The notes below the pieces were generated by a model, which did not search any database, was not told where the DNA came from, and saw nothing but the letters and a program-made list of their open reading frames with translations. From Micromonospora aurantiaca ATCC 27029 (GTDB lineage: Bacteria; Actinomycetota; Actinomycetes; Mycobacteriales; Micromonosporaceae), in assembly GCF_000145235.1 (NCBI RefSeq), contig NC_014391.1, forward strand, positions 3,046,001 through 3,110,000: a stretch of DNA of 64,000 nt. The letters are read 5' to 3'. The translations under genes and the position numbers were made by a program. Shown here piece by piece: positions 18,754 through 27,075 of the stretch (its first letter is position 1; each line of letters begins with the position of its first letter).

Positions 18754-19683
18754 ATGCCCGAGGTGAGCACGACCGGTCTGGTCGCCGCGCTCGACATCGG
18801 CGGCACCAAGACCACCGCCGCCCTGGTCACCGCCTCCGGCGAGGTCGTCGGCCGGCGCACCGCGCCGACGCCTGGTCGCTCCGGCGCCGCCGCGGTGCTC
18901 GACACCGCCGCCGACCTGGTGGAGAAGCTGCGGGCGGACGCACCGGGCGTCGTACGGGCGCTCGGCGTCGGCAGCGCCGGAGTCATCGACAGCGGCTCCG
19001 GCCTGGTGCTGTCCGCCACCGACGTGCTGACCGGGTGGACCGGCACGGATCTGCGCGGCGACCTGAGCCGGCGCCTGGGCGTGCCGGTCACCGTGATCAA
19101 CGACGTGCACGCCCACGCGCTGGGCGAGGCGCGTCACGGCGCCGCCGCCGGGTACGACACAGTGCTCTACGTCGCCGTCGGCACCGGTGTCGGGGCGTCG
19201 TTCGTCCTCGGCGACTCGGTGCTCGCCGGTGCGCACAGCGCCGCCGGGCACGCCGGGCACCAGCCGTCCCCGTACGCCGGAACGCTTGCCTGCACGTGCG
19301 GCGGGCGCGGGCACCTGGAGGCGATCGCCGCCGGTCCCGCGCTCGCAGCCGAGTACGTCCGGCGTACCGGCCGGCCGGTGGCCGACCTGCGGGCCGTCGC
19401 CGCGCTCGCCGCGGACGGCGACGAGGCGGCCCGGGAGGTCGTCCGGCTCGGCGGCGCCGCTGCCGGTTCCGCCGTCGGCGGCCTGGTCAACGTACTCGAC
19501 CCCGCCGCCGTGGTGATCGGCGGCGGCGTCACCGGCCTCGGTGAGCCGTGGTGGCGGGCGCTGCGCGACGCGGTGCGCGCCGAGACGCTGCCCGGCCTGG
19601 CCGGCGTGCCCGTGCTCGCCTCCACCCTCGGCCCCGACGCGCCGCTGCTCGGCGCCGCCTCGCTCGCCTGGAAGGTCTCATGA
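18754..19683 (+). CDS. nanK: ROK-family sugar kinase, probable N-acetylmannosamine kinase
   Basis: Cytosolic ROK kinase of 309 residues. ATP motif LDIGGTKT (about 12-19), catalytic Asp in VINDVHAHALGE and glycine-rich VAVGTGVGASFV are present. The zinc motif normally reads CxCGxxGCxE; here it is CTCGGRGHLE, so the last Cys is replaced by His, with the upstream GH pair intact. From its place between NanA- and NanE-like genes it should phosphorylate ManNAc, though other ROK substrates are possible. Its stop overlaps the nanE ATG. Confidence 0.8.
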   Translation: MPEVSTTGLVAALDIGGTKTTAALVTASGEVVGRRTAPTPGRSGAAAVLDTAADLVEKLRADAPGVVRALGVGSAGVIDSGSGLVLSATDVLTGWTGTDLRGDLSRRLGVPVTVINDVHAHALGEARHGAAAGYDTVLYVAVGTGVGASFVLGDSVLAGAHSAAGHAGHQPSPYAGTLACTCGGRGHLEAIAAGPALAAEYVRRTGRPVADLRAVAALAADGDEAAREVVRLGGAAAGSAVGGLVNVLDPAAVVIGGGVTGLGEPWWRALRDAVRAETLPGLAGVPVLASTLGPDAPLLGAASLAWKVS

Positions 19684-20369
19684 ACGCGCTCGTCGACCAG
19701 CTCCGTGACCGCCTGGTCGTCTCCTGCCAGGCGTACCCGGGTGAGCCCATGCGCGACCCGGACACCATGCGCCGGGTCGCGCTCGCCACCGCCCGGGGCG
19801 GCGCCGCCGGCATCCGCGCCCAGGGACTGGCTGACATCGCCGCCATCCGCGCGGCGATGGACCTGCCGCTGATCGGGCTCTGGAAGGACGGCGACGACGA
19901 CGTCTTCATCACCCCGACGCTGGAGCACGCGCTCGCCGTCGCCGACGCCGGGGCGCACGTCGTCGCGCTCGACGGCACGTCCCGGCCCCGGCCCGACGGC
20001 CGCACCCTCGCCGACACGATCGCGGCCGTGCACGAGCGCACCGGCGCGCTGGTGATGGCCGACTGCTCCACGCTGGACGAGGGCATCGCCGCCGCCGCTG
20101 CCGGCGCCGATCTGGTCGGCACCACGCTCGCCGGCTACACCGCGTACACCACCAAGGGCGACGGGCCGGACCTGGACCTGGTCGCCCGGCTCGCCGCCGC
20201 GGTGGACGTCCCGGTGGTCGCCGAGGGGCGCATCCACACGCCCGAGCAGGCCGCGCAGGCGCTGCGGGCGGGCGCGTGGACGGTCGTTGTCGGCACCGCC
20301 ATCACCCACCCGAGCACCATCACCGGCTGGTTCGCCGCCGCCGTGCAGGAGGCCGCGTCGTGCCGCTGA
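19680..20369 (+). CDS. nanE: N-acetylmannosamine-6-phosphate 2-epimerase
   Basis: TIM-barrel enzyme converting ManNAc-6-P to GlcNAc-6-P, 229 residues, the family length. Diagnostic blocks are LVVSCQAYPGEPM, AAGIRAQG, LIGLWKDG with the catalytic Lys, VVALDGTSRPRP, MADCST, GTTLAGYT and VVAEGRI with the catalytic Glu. ATG overlaps the kinase stop (ATGA). No nagA or nagB lies in the window, so the product must be used by enzymes encoded elsewhere. Confidence 0.92.
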   Translation: MNALVDQLRDRLVVSCQAYPGEPMRDPDTMRRVALATARGGAAGIRAQGLADIAAIRAAMDLPLIGLWKDGDDDVFITPTLEHALAVADAGAHVVALDGTSRPRPDGRTLADTIAAVHERTGALVMADCSTLDEGIAAAAAGADLVGTTLAGYTAYTTKGDGPDLDLVARLAAAVDVPVVAEGRIHTPEQAAQALRAGAWTVVVGTAITHPSTITGWFAAAVQEAASCR

Positions 20370-21331
20370 CCGACCTCGACCTGGCCGGCTGCCTCGCGTA
20401 CCGGCCGGAGCTGGACGTGCCGGCGGACCTGGACGCGTTCTGGTCGCGCACCCTCGACGGCGGCGGCGACCCGGAGGCGGCGGTCTACGAGCCGGTCGAC
20501 ACCGGCCTGACCCAGATCCGGACGTACGCCGCCACGATCCCCGGCTTCGGCGGCGAACCGGTACGCGGATGGCTGCACCTGCCCGCCGGGGCCGACGGGC
20601 CGCTGCCCTGCGTGGTCGAGTACCTCGGCTACGGCCGGGGCCGCGGCCTGGCGCACGAGAAGCTGTTCTGGGCGGCGGCGGGCTTCGCGCACCTGATCAT
20701 GGACAGCCGGGGCCAGGGCTGGAGCGCCGCCACCGGCGGCACGCCCGACCCGCACCCGTACCCGGCCGGCACCGTGCCCGGCTTCCTCACCCGGGGCGTC
20801 GCCGACCCGGCCGACCACTACTACCGGCGGCTCATCACCGACGCGGTGCGCTTCGCCGAGGCCGCCCGGCGGCACCCCGCCGTCGACCCCGCGCGGGTGG
20901 CGGTCACCGGCTTCAGCCAGGGCGGCGGCCTCGCTCTCGCCGCCGGCGCGCTGTGCCCGGACGTCGCCGCCGTCATGCCGGACGTGCCGTTCCTGTGCGA
21001 CATCCGCCGGGGCGTGCGCGTCGCCGGCCGGGACAGCCCGTACGCCGAGGTCGTCGACTACCTCGCGCTGCACCGCGACCGCGCCGACCAGGTGTTCCGC
21101 ACCCTGTCCTACCTGGACGCCGCGGTGCTCGCGCCGCGCGCGACCGCGCCGGCGCTGTTCTCGATCGCCCTGCGGGACCAGGTCTGCCCACCGTGGACCT
21201 GCTTCGCCGCCTACCACCGCTACGGCGGCGACAAGGACGTGCGGGTGTACGAGTTCAACGACCACGAGGGCGGCGAGGCCGAGCACCAGCGCGAACAGCT
21301 CACCTGGTTGCGCGGGATCCTGGGCGGCTAA
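20360..21331 (+). CDS. CE7-family acetylesterase (cephalosporin-C deacetylase/acetyl-xylan esterase fold)
   Basis: Alpha/beta hydrolase of 323 residues. GTG 20360 chosen for AGGAGG eight bases upstream; it overlaps nanE by ten bases. The three CE7 motifs are present: RGQG (about 118), nucleophile elbow GFSQGG (about 185) and the His motif DHEGGE near residue 300. No signal peptide, so it acts in the cytosol. As the last gene of the nan operon it could remove O-acetyl groups from imported sialic acid, although CE7 enzymes are known for acetylated xylo-oligosaccharides and cephalosporin C. The TAA shares bases with the stop of the convergent polyprenyl synthase gene. Confidence 0.85.
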   Translation: MPLTDLDLAGCLAYRPELDVPADLDAFWSRTLDGGGDPEAAVYEPVDTGLTQIRTYAATIPGFGGEPVRGWLHLPAGADGPLPCVVEYLGYGRGRGLAHEKLFWAAAGFAHLIMDSRGQGWSAATGGTPDPHPYPAGTVPGFLTRGVADPADHYYRRLITDAVRFAEAARRHPAVDPARVAVTGFSQGGGLALAAGALCPDVAAVMPDVPFLCDIRRGVRVAGRDSPYAEVVDYLALHRDRADQVFRTLSYLDAAVLAPRATAPALFSIALRDQVCPPWTCFAAYHRYGGDKDVRVYEFNDHEGGEAEHQREQLTWLRGILGG

Positions 21332-22371
21332 CGCGCGCGTTCCACCACGTAGTCGGTCAGCTCCAGCAGGAAACGGCCGTCCTCGGTGTCGGCAGCGTCG
21401 CCGAGCGCCCGCTCACCCTCGCGCCGGGCGGCCAGCGCGAGATCCCGGGCGCTGCGCCGCGCCGACTCCACACAGTCGTACGCGAGCAGCCGCCCGTGCA
21501 GCCAGCGCACCTCGGCGTCGGTGCGCTCCGCACGGGTCCGGCTCAGCAGCCGCACGAGTCGTTCGCGTTCCTCCGGTGTGCACCGCCGCATGAAGTCGAT
21601 CAGGATCAGCGTGCGCTTGCCCTCCCACAGGTCACCGGCGATCTCCTTGCCGTACCGGGCGTAGTCGCCGGTGAGGTTGAGCGCGTCGTCCTGGATCTGG
21701 AACGCCGCACCCAGGTACCAGCCGTACCGGTCGAGCACGTCGACGGCGTTCTCCCGGCCGGTCGCCACGAGGATCCCGGTGCGGCACGGGTAGATGCACG
21801 TGTACCAGGACGTCTTCTTCAGGCACATCCGGTAGTAGTCGTCCGCGTCCAGGTCGCACACGTTGTCGCGGATCCAGCCGATCTCGATGGCCTGCCCCTC
21901 CAGCGAGTGGCGCATCATCAGCTCGGTCTCGGTGAACAGCCGCCAGGCGATCCCGGAGCCGAGCGCCGCCCGGTTCGCCGCCAGCCGTCGCAACGCCAGC
22001 AGGTTCGTCATGTTGCCGACGTTCAGGGCCACGCCCACGCCGTACTCGGCATGCAGCGTCCGCCCGCCGCGCCGCTGCTCGCTTTCGTCCTGGATGTCGT
22101 CGTGGATGAGGAAGGCGTTGTGGAACAGCTCCACAGTCACCGCGGCGTTGAGGCCCACCGCGTCGCCGCCGCCGAACGCCCGGCACGTGGCCAGGCACAG
22201 CGCGGCGCGCAGCCCCTTGCCCCACCGCCGTGGGTACTCCGCGACCAGGTCGTAGAGGTATCGCGGGCCGCCGTCGGGCACGTCGTCGAGCAGCGCGCCG
22301 AGGGCGAGCCCGCGATAGCGCTCCAGCATCCGTTCCACGTGCCCGCCGGCCACCCCGGTGGTCGGCGCCAT
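21328..22371 (-). CDS. polyprenyl diphosphate synthase family protein
   Basis: Isoprenyl chain-elongation enzyme, 347 residues. First Asp-rich motif LIHDDIQDES, second motif FQIQDDALNLTGD, in which the usual last Asp is Asn as in many GGPP synthases. Lys/Arg in GKGLRAAL binds diphosphate. The chain length cannot be read from sequence here. No terpene cyclase or prenyltransferase is adjacent; a small coiled-coil-type protein is encoded seven bases upstream on the same strand. The stop codon overlaps that of the convergent esterase with no hairpin between. Confidence 0.87.
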   Translation of the reverse strand: MAPTTGVAGGHVERMLERYRGLALGALLDDVPDGGPRYLYDLVAEYPRRWGKGLRAALCLATCRAFGGGDAVGLNAAVTVELFHNAFLIHDDIQDESEQRRGGRTLHAEYGVGVALNVGNMTNLLALRRLAANRAALGSGIAWRLFTETELMMRHSLEGQAIEIGWIRDNVCDLDADDYYRMCLKKTSWYTCIYPCRTGILVATGRENAVDVLDRYGWYLGAAFQIQDDALNLTGDYARYGKEIAGDLWEGKRTLILIDFMRRCTPEERERLVRLLSRTRAERTDAEVRWLHGRLLAYDCVESARRSARDLALAARREGERALGDAADTEDGRFLLELTDYVVERAR

Positions 22372-22378
22372 CGCGCGG

Positions 22379-22789
22379 CTACCGGTCCGTCGGCCGCTTC
22401 GGGGCCGGCGACGCCAGCCGGTCCGCGAGACCGTTTGCGACCTCGGGGGCCAGCCGCGCCAGTTTGAGTACGGTGTCCAGCGCGTCGTGCGCGTCCGAGG
22501 TGTATCGCCGGATCACCTCGCCGCGCTGGTCGTCGGCCATCTTCAGTTGCCCGACCACGGTGTCGATCAGGGCGTGCCCGTCGGTGCGGACCCGGGCGAC
22601 GAGCTCGTCGAACGCCTCCGGGTCCACGCGCCGGCTCTCGGTCAGCTTCTCCTCGAGCCTCCGAGCGCCGGCCAGCCCCGCCGCGAGTTCCTCCTCCAGC
22701 ACCGTGGCCGCGTGGGTCACGGTCTCTGAGGTCTCCTCGGCCACCTTCTCGAAGCGCTCGTTCGTGCGCTCACGCTCCACGTTCTCCAT
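22379..22789 (-). CDS. hypothetical helical protein
   Basis: Product of 136 residues from ATG 22789; upstream in-frame codons look non-coding. It is highly charged and predicted almost entirely helical, with heptad-like stretches (RFEKVAEETSETVTHAATVL and ARRLEEKLTESRRVD), no membrane segment and no signal. Function not recognised. Probably in one transcript with the polyprenyl synthase gene seven bases downstream. Confidence 0.65.
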   Translation of the reverse strand: MENVERERTNERFEKVAEETSETVTHAATVLEEELAAGLAGARRLEEKLTESRRVDPEAFDELVARVRTDGHALIDTVVGQLKMADDQRGEVIRRYTSDAHDALDTVLKLARLAPEVANGLADRLASPAPKRPTDR

Positions 22790-22964
22790 GCGGCGGAGTC
22801 TCCACCCGGCTCCGGGCGGCGGGCTAGGCAAGTGTCGCGATGGTGACTGACGGTAATGATGGCGAGCTCGGCTCGCCATCCGGCGGTGACTGGGTACGCG
22901 TACTCAGCGCAGTACCGTCCCGTCGCTCATGTGCGGTCGCGGCGGCGTCGACAGGATGCTTGTC

Positions 22965-24527
22965 ATGGCCGAGACGCTGCACCGACACGCCGCTGCACGT
23001 ACCGTCGACACGCCCCTGCCCGCCGAGGCCGCGCTGGCCCCCGCCGGCCGCGCGGTCGCCGCGCTGGCCCGGCTCGTCGCCCACCATCCCGCCGGCTGGC
23101 GCTGGCTGGCCCGGCGCCACCACCCGGTCCTCGACCGGCTCGCCGCCGCGAACGCGCGGTCGACCTGCGTGCGGGCCGCCCGGCGGGTGCCGGCTTACCA
23201 GGCGTTCCTGCGGGCCCGCCCGGGCGGCCTGCGCCGCCGGCTGCGGGACTTCCCGGAGACCGACAAGCACGGGTACGTCATGGCGTACGACGCCTCCGCC
23301 CGCTGCCGGGACGGGCGGATGCCGGATCGGGGCGTGGTGGTCGACGAGTCGGCCGGCTCGTCCGGGCGGCCGTTCAACTGGCCACGCGGCGAGCGGGAAC
23401 TGCGGGCGGTGCACCGGGACATCGCCGGCTACACCGGACTGGCGTTCCCGATGCGCCGGCCGTTCGTGATCAACGCGTACTCGATGGGCGCCTGGGCGAC
23501 CGGCACCACCACCGGCGCGGCGATGGCCCGGATCGCGACCGTGAAGAACACCGGCCCGGACCTCGGGAAGATCGTCGACACGCTGCGCGAGTTCGGTCCC
23601 GGCCACGACTACCTGGTGACCGCGTACCCGCCGTTCCTCAAGCACCTGCGGGACCGGCTCGACGCCGAGGACTTCCAGTGGTCGCGGTACCGGATCTTCG
23701 CCAGTTGCGGCGGCGAGGGGATGACCGAGGCACTGCGCGACTACCTGGAGCAGCGGTTCGTGCGGGTGCGCTCGGCGTACGGGGCGTCGGACCTGACCAT
23801 CGGCATCGGCGCGGAGACCCGGTTCACGGTGTGGCTGCGGCGGCGGCTGCGCACCGACGCGGGACTGCGCGCGGAACTGCTCGGCCGGGGCGAGCAGCGG
23901 CTGCCGATGGTGTTCCAGTACAACCCGTTCGCCACCTACCTGGAGACGAACGAGCGGCGGGAACTGCTCTGCACTGTGGCCAGTCCGCACGTGCTCCAGC
24001 CCCGGCTGCGCTACAACGTCGGCGACGAGGCGCTGCTGGTGCCGTACCGGCGGATCGTCGAGCTGGCCAACGCGGACCCGGTACGCCGCGCCGAGTTCCG
24101 TACCGCGGTGGCGGAGGAGCGGATGACGCTGCCGCTGCTGCTGTTGTTCGGCCGCAGCGACTCCACCGTGTCCTACCTGGGCGCGAACCTCTACCCGCAG
24201 GACGTCGAGTACGGCCTCTACACCGGCAACCCGTACGCCGCCGAGATCAACAGGTTCTGTCTCACGCTGCACGAGGACGCGGCGCTGGAGACCCGGCCGG
24301 TGATCCACGTCGAGCTGCGCCGTCCGCTGGACGCCGCGGCACGCGCGGCGCTCGCCGACGCCTGCCGCGACGGGGTACGCGCGCACCTGACCTCGGTGTC
24401 GCGGGACTTCGCGCAGTCCCTGGTGGAGGACCCGACCGCCGGCGACCTGCGGGTCGAGCTGTACGAAACCGGCGGCGGCCCGTTCGCCGACATGCAGAAG
24501 CTCAAGAACGTCTACCTGGTGAGGTGA
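22965..24527 (+). CDS. PaaK-like adenylate-forming enzyme
   Basis: Member of the phenylacetate-CoA ligase/coenzyme F390 synthetase-like branch of adenylating enzymes, 520 residues. ATG 22965 taken (AGGA upstream); ATG 22956 is also possible. The phosphate-binding loop reads DESAGSSGRPFNW, followed by FASCGGEGMTE and SAYGASDLTIG, the usual order in PaaK proteins. It should activate a carboxylate as an acyl-adenylate. First gene of a tight four-gene run (gaps 3 bases, overlap 4, gap 2) with an unknown protein, a GNAT and an Acg-type nitroreductase. Confidence 0.8.
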   Translation: MAETLHRHAAARTVDTPLPAEAALAPAGRAVAALARLVAHHPAGWRWLARRHHPVLDRLAAANARSTCVRAARRVPAYQAFLRARPGGLRRRLRDFPETDKHGYVMAYDASARCRDGRMPDRGVVVDESAGSSGRPFNWPRGERELRAVHRDIAGYTGLAFPMRRPFVINAYSMGAWATGTTTGAAMARIATVKNTGPDLGKIVDTLREFGPGHDYLVTAYPPFLKHLRDRLDAEDFQWSRYRIFASCGGEGMTEALRDYLEQRFVRVRSAYGASDLTIGIGAETRFTVWLRRRLRTDAGLRAELLGRGEQRLPMVFQYNPFATYLETNERRELLCTVASPHVLQPRLRYNVGDEALLVPYRRIVELANADPVRRAEFRTAVAEERMTLPLLLLFGRSDSTVSYLGANLYPQDVEYGLYTGNPYAAEINRFCLTLHEDAALETRPVIHVELRRPLDAAARAALADACRDGVRAHLTSVSRDFAQSLVEDPTAGDLRVELYETGGGPFADMQKLKNVYLVR

Positions 24528-24530
24528 GCG

Positions 24531-24971
24531 ATGCGTACCCGTGACTTCTCCCGCGCCCCCGCGCAGGCCCGCGCCGGCGCCATGTTCATCGGCGGCACCC
24601 GGTACGCGAACCCGCTGGTGCTGCTGCGCCTGGCCCCCGACTGGATCCGGATGGTGCGCGACATGCGCCGGATGTCCGGCTACTGCTGGCACACCGTCTA
24701 CTGGCAGTTCCCGCTGACGCTCGGCACGATCGCGTTCTTCACCGACCGGGACGCGCTGCTGCGCTTCGCCCGGACCCGGCACCACCGCAAGCTGATGATG
24801 TGGCTGACCGACGGCGACCGCAACGCCACCGCCGGGTTCATCCGGCTCTACACCGCCTCCCCGGACGGCTACTCCAACGGCGCGTGGCGGGCCGAGGACG
24901 GCGCGATGGGCCACATCGAGCGGTTCACGCCGCTGGGCGCGGAGACGACCGGACCGGCGGTGCGCCGGTGA
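24531..24971 (+). CDS. conserved hypothetical protein
   Basis: Product of 146 residues starting three bases after the PaaK-like gene. Features visible are FIGGTRYANPLVLLRLAPDW, an aromatic WHTVYWQFPLTLGTIAFFTD and a basic FARTRHHRKLMMW. The layout resembles small ferredoxin-like (alpha+beta barrel) monooxygenase-type proteins, but I do not recognise the family with confidence. No signal peptide. Its stop overlaps the GTG of the GNAT gene. Confidence 0.65.
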   Translation: MRTRDFSRAPAQARAGAMFIGGTRYANPLVLLRLAPDWIRMVRDMRRMSGYCWHTVYWQFPLTLGTIAFFTDRDALLRFARTRHHRKLMMWLTDGDRNATAGFIRLYTASPDGYSNGAWRAEDGAMGHIERFTPLGAETTGPAVRR

Positions 24972-26050
24972 CCGGCCACCGGTTCGAGCGCGTGACCGGC
25001 CGGCGCGGCCTGCGCGACTTCCTCGCCCTCACCGACCGGCTGTACGCCGACGAGCCCCGGTACGTGCCGACGCCCCGGCAGCAGATCCGCCGCTGGTGGC
25101 GCGACGGCGTGCCGATGTACGTGCTGCGCGACGCCACCGGCACCGTGGCCGGGCGGACCACACTGCACACCGACGCGGACTTCGACGCCGAGCTGGGCCG
25201 CCGCTGCCAGCTGTTCGGGCTCACCGAGTTCACCGCGCCCGCGGCCGGGCCGCTGTTCGACGCGATCGGCGCGTACGCGACGCCGGGCCGGGACCTGCTG
25301 TTCGGGCCGGTGGCGCTGCTGCCCAACCAGGCCGGCGGCGTGATCACCTCCGGGTACGCCGACCGGGGTTTCGTGGACAGCGCGTGGAACCCGCCGTACT
25401 ACCCGGACGCGTACGAGGAGAACGGGTTCACCGGGCGGTTCGTCTCCGACACGTGGATCTGCCCGGTCCCGCCGCCGGTCGAGCCGCCGCCCGCGCTGGG
25501 GGTCCAGCCCGACGGCGCGCGGCTGGAACTGCACCGGGGGAACACGCGGCGGCTCGACGAGCAGCTCGCCCTGCTGCGCGGGATGCTCAACGACTCCTTC
25601 GCCCAGCTCGGCTACTACACGCCGATCTCCGCGTCGCAACTGCGGCGGCAGACCGACGGCCTGGCGTACCTGCTGGACGAGTCGCTCCTGCTCTACCTGA
25701 CCCGCGACGGGCGGCCGGTGGCGTTCGTGCTCTGCGTGCCGGACATCAGCGACTTCCTGGTCGCGGTCCGCGGCGACCTGAACCCGGTCAACCAGCTTCG
25801 GCTGCTGGCCACCCGCCGCCGGTACCGGCGGGAGGCGGTGCTGATCGTCAAGGGCGTGGTGCCGGAGTTCCAGGGGCGCGGCTACCAGCGGCTGCTCTCC
25901 GCGCACCTGCACCACAACCTGCACGACGGCGGCTACACGGCGCTGCGCAGCACGTACGTCGGGCGGGACAACCCGGCGTCGGCGGCCCAGTACCGACGCC
26001 TCGGCGGGCGCCCGCTGCACGGCTACACGTTCTACGCCAGGGAGCGGTGA
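24968..26050 (+). CDS. GNAT-like N-acyltransferase
   Basis: Cytosolic protein of 360 residues. A C-terminal GNAT-type acyl-CoA site is suggested by VLIVKGVVPEFQGRGYQRLL (motif A, QGRGYQ) and the last block YTALRSTYVGRDNPASAAQY. The N-terminal 150 residues look like a second, degenerate copy of the same fold (FGPVALLPNQAGGVITSGY). GTG start overlaps the previous stop. In this cluster it could acylate an amine with the acid activated by the PaaK-like enzyme; that is inference. Confidence 0.7.
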   Translation: MTGHRFERVTGRRGLRDFLALTDRLYADEPRYVPTPRQQIRRWWRDGVPMYVLRDATGTVAGRTTLHTDADFDAELGRRCQLFGLTEFTAPAAGPLFDAIGAYATPGRDLLFGPVALLPNQAGGVITSGYADRGFVDSAWNPPYYPDAYEENGFTGRFVSDTWICPVPPPVEPPPALGVQPDGARLELHRGNTRRLDEQLALLRGMLNDSFAQLGYYTPISASQLRRQTDGLAYLLDESLLLYLTRDGRPVAFVLCVPDISDFLVAVRGDLNPVNQLRLLATRRRYRREAVLIVKGVVPEFQGRGYQRLLSAHLHHNLHDGGYTALRSTYVGRDNPASAAQYRRLGGRPLHGYTFYARER

Positions 26051-26052
26051 GC

Positions 26053-27063
26053 ATGGACCTCGCCGCGTTCCACGCGCTGGAGCCGCTGTGCTGGCGGGCG
26101 CCGAGCGCACACAACACCCAGCCGTGGCGGCTGCGCTACGAGCGCTGGGCGATCACCGTCGGCTGGGATCCGGCCGACGCGCTTCCCGCGGGCGACCCGA
26201 CCGGGCGCGACCTGCGGCTGTCGCTGGGCGCGTTCGTGGAGACCTGCCTGATCGTCGCCGCCGACGCGGGGCTGCGGCTGGACTGGGCCGCCGACCACGA
26301 CGAGTCCGACCGGCGGGTGGGGCGGCTACGGCCGGGACGGCAGCCGTACCGGACGCCGTTCCGCACCGCCGACGTGTGGGACCGGCGCACCCACCGGGGC
26401 CGGTTCACCGGCGGCCCGGACGCCGACGTGGTCGCGGCCGTGGACGCGGTCGCCCGGCGGGCCGGTGGCGCGGTCCGTGCCGTGCCGGCGGCCGGGCGGC
26501 TGCGCGCGCTGCTGCGCACGGCCGACCGGCAGGTGTACGCCGACCCGGCGGTGGTCGCGGAGCTGCGCCGCTGGCTGCGCCTGGACCGGTCGGGCCCGCG
26601 CTACCGGGCGGACGGGCTCAGTGACAGGTGCCTCGGGCTGGGCCGGGCCACTGCCACCGGACTGCGGGCGGCGCTCGCGGCGTACCCGGCGTTGCGCCCG
26701 CTGGGGCTGCCCCGGCTGCTCGCCGCCGCGGGCGGTGACCCGCTGGCGCAGGGCGGCGGGGTGCTGGCGCTCGTCGCGCCGCCCGGTCTGGACGCGGCCG
26801 GGCAGGTCGAGTTCGGACGCGTGCTCATGCGGATGTGGCTGACGCTGCACACGGCCGGGCTGGCCGCGCATCCGCTCAGTCAGCTCGTCGACGTGGCCGC
26901 CACCCGGGACGCGCTCGGCACGCTGCTGGACGTGGCGCCGGAGCGGATCGTGCACGTGGCCCGGGTGGGCCGGCCGGTAGCGCCGGCGCCCCGCTCGGCG
27001 CGCCGGGTCGAGCGCACGGGTGGGGGAGTGCTGATGCGGGACGCCGCGGTCCGGGTGGGGTAG
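26053..27063 (+). CDS. Acg-type nitroreductase family protein
   Basis: FMN-binding nitroreductase-fold protein of 336 residues. N-terminal WRAPSAHNTQPWRL is the Acg/Rv3131-type motif, followed by LSLGAFVETCLIVAADAGL; the C-terminal half has GGGVLALVAPPGLDAAGQ and LHTAGLAAHPLSQLVDV. ATG 26053 preferred because GGGAG lies eight bases upstream, though GTG 26047 overlaps the GNAT stop. Acg-like proteins often lack nitroreductase activity. Last gene of the PaaK-like cluster; convergent with the LacI gene 12 bases away. Confidence 0.75.
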   Translation: MDLAAFHALEPLCWRAPSAHNTQPWRLRYERWAITVGWDPADALPAGDPTGRDLRLSLGAFVETCLIVAADAGLRLDWAADHDESDRRVGRLRPGRQPYRTPFRTADVWDRRTHRGRFTGGPDADVVAAVDAVARRAGGAVRAVPAAGRLRALLRTADRQVYADPAVVAELRRWLRLDRSGPRYRADGLSDRCLGLGRATATGLRAALAAYPALRPLGLPRLLAAAGGDPLAQGGGVLALVAPPGLDAAGQVEFGRVLMRMWLTLHTAGLAAHPLSQLVDVAATRDALGTLLDVAPERIVHVARVGRPVAPAPRSARRVERTGGGVLMRDAAVRVG

Positions 27064-27075
27064 GACCGCCGGGGG

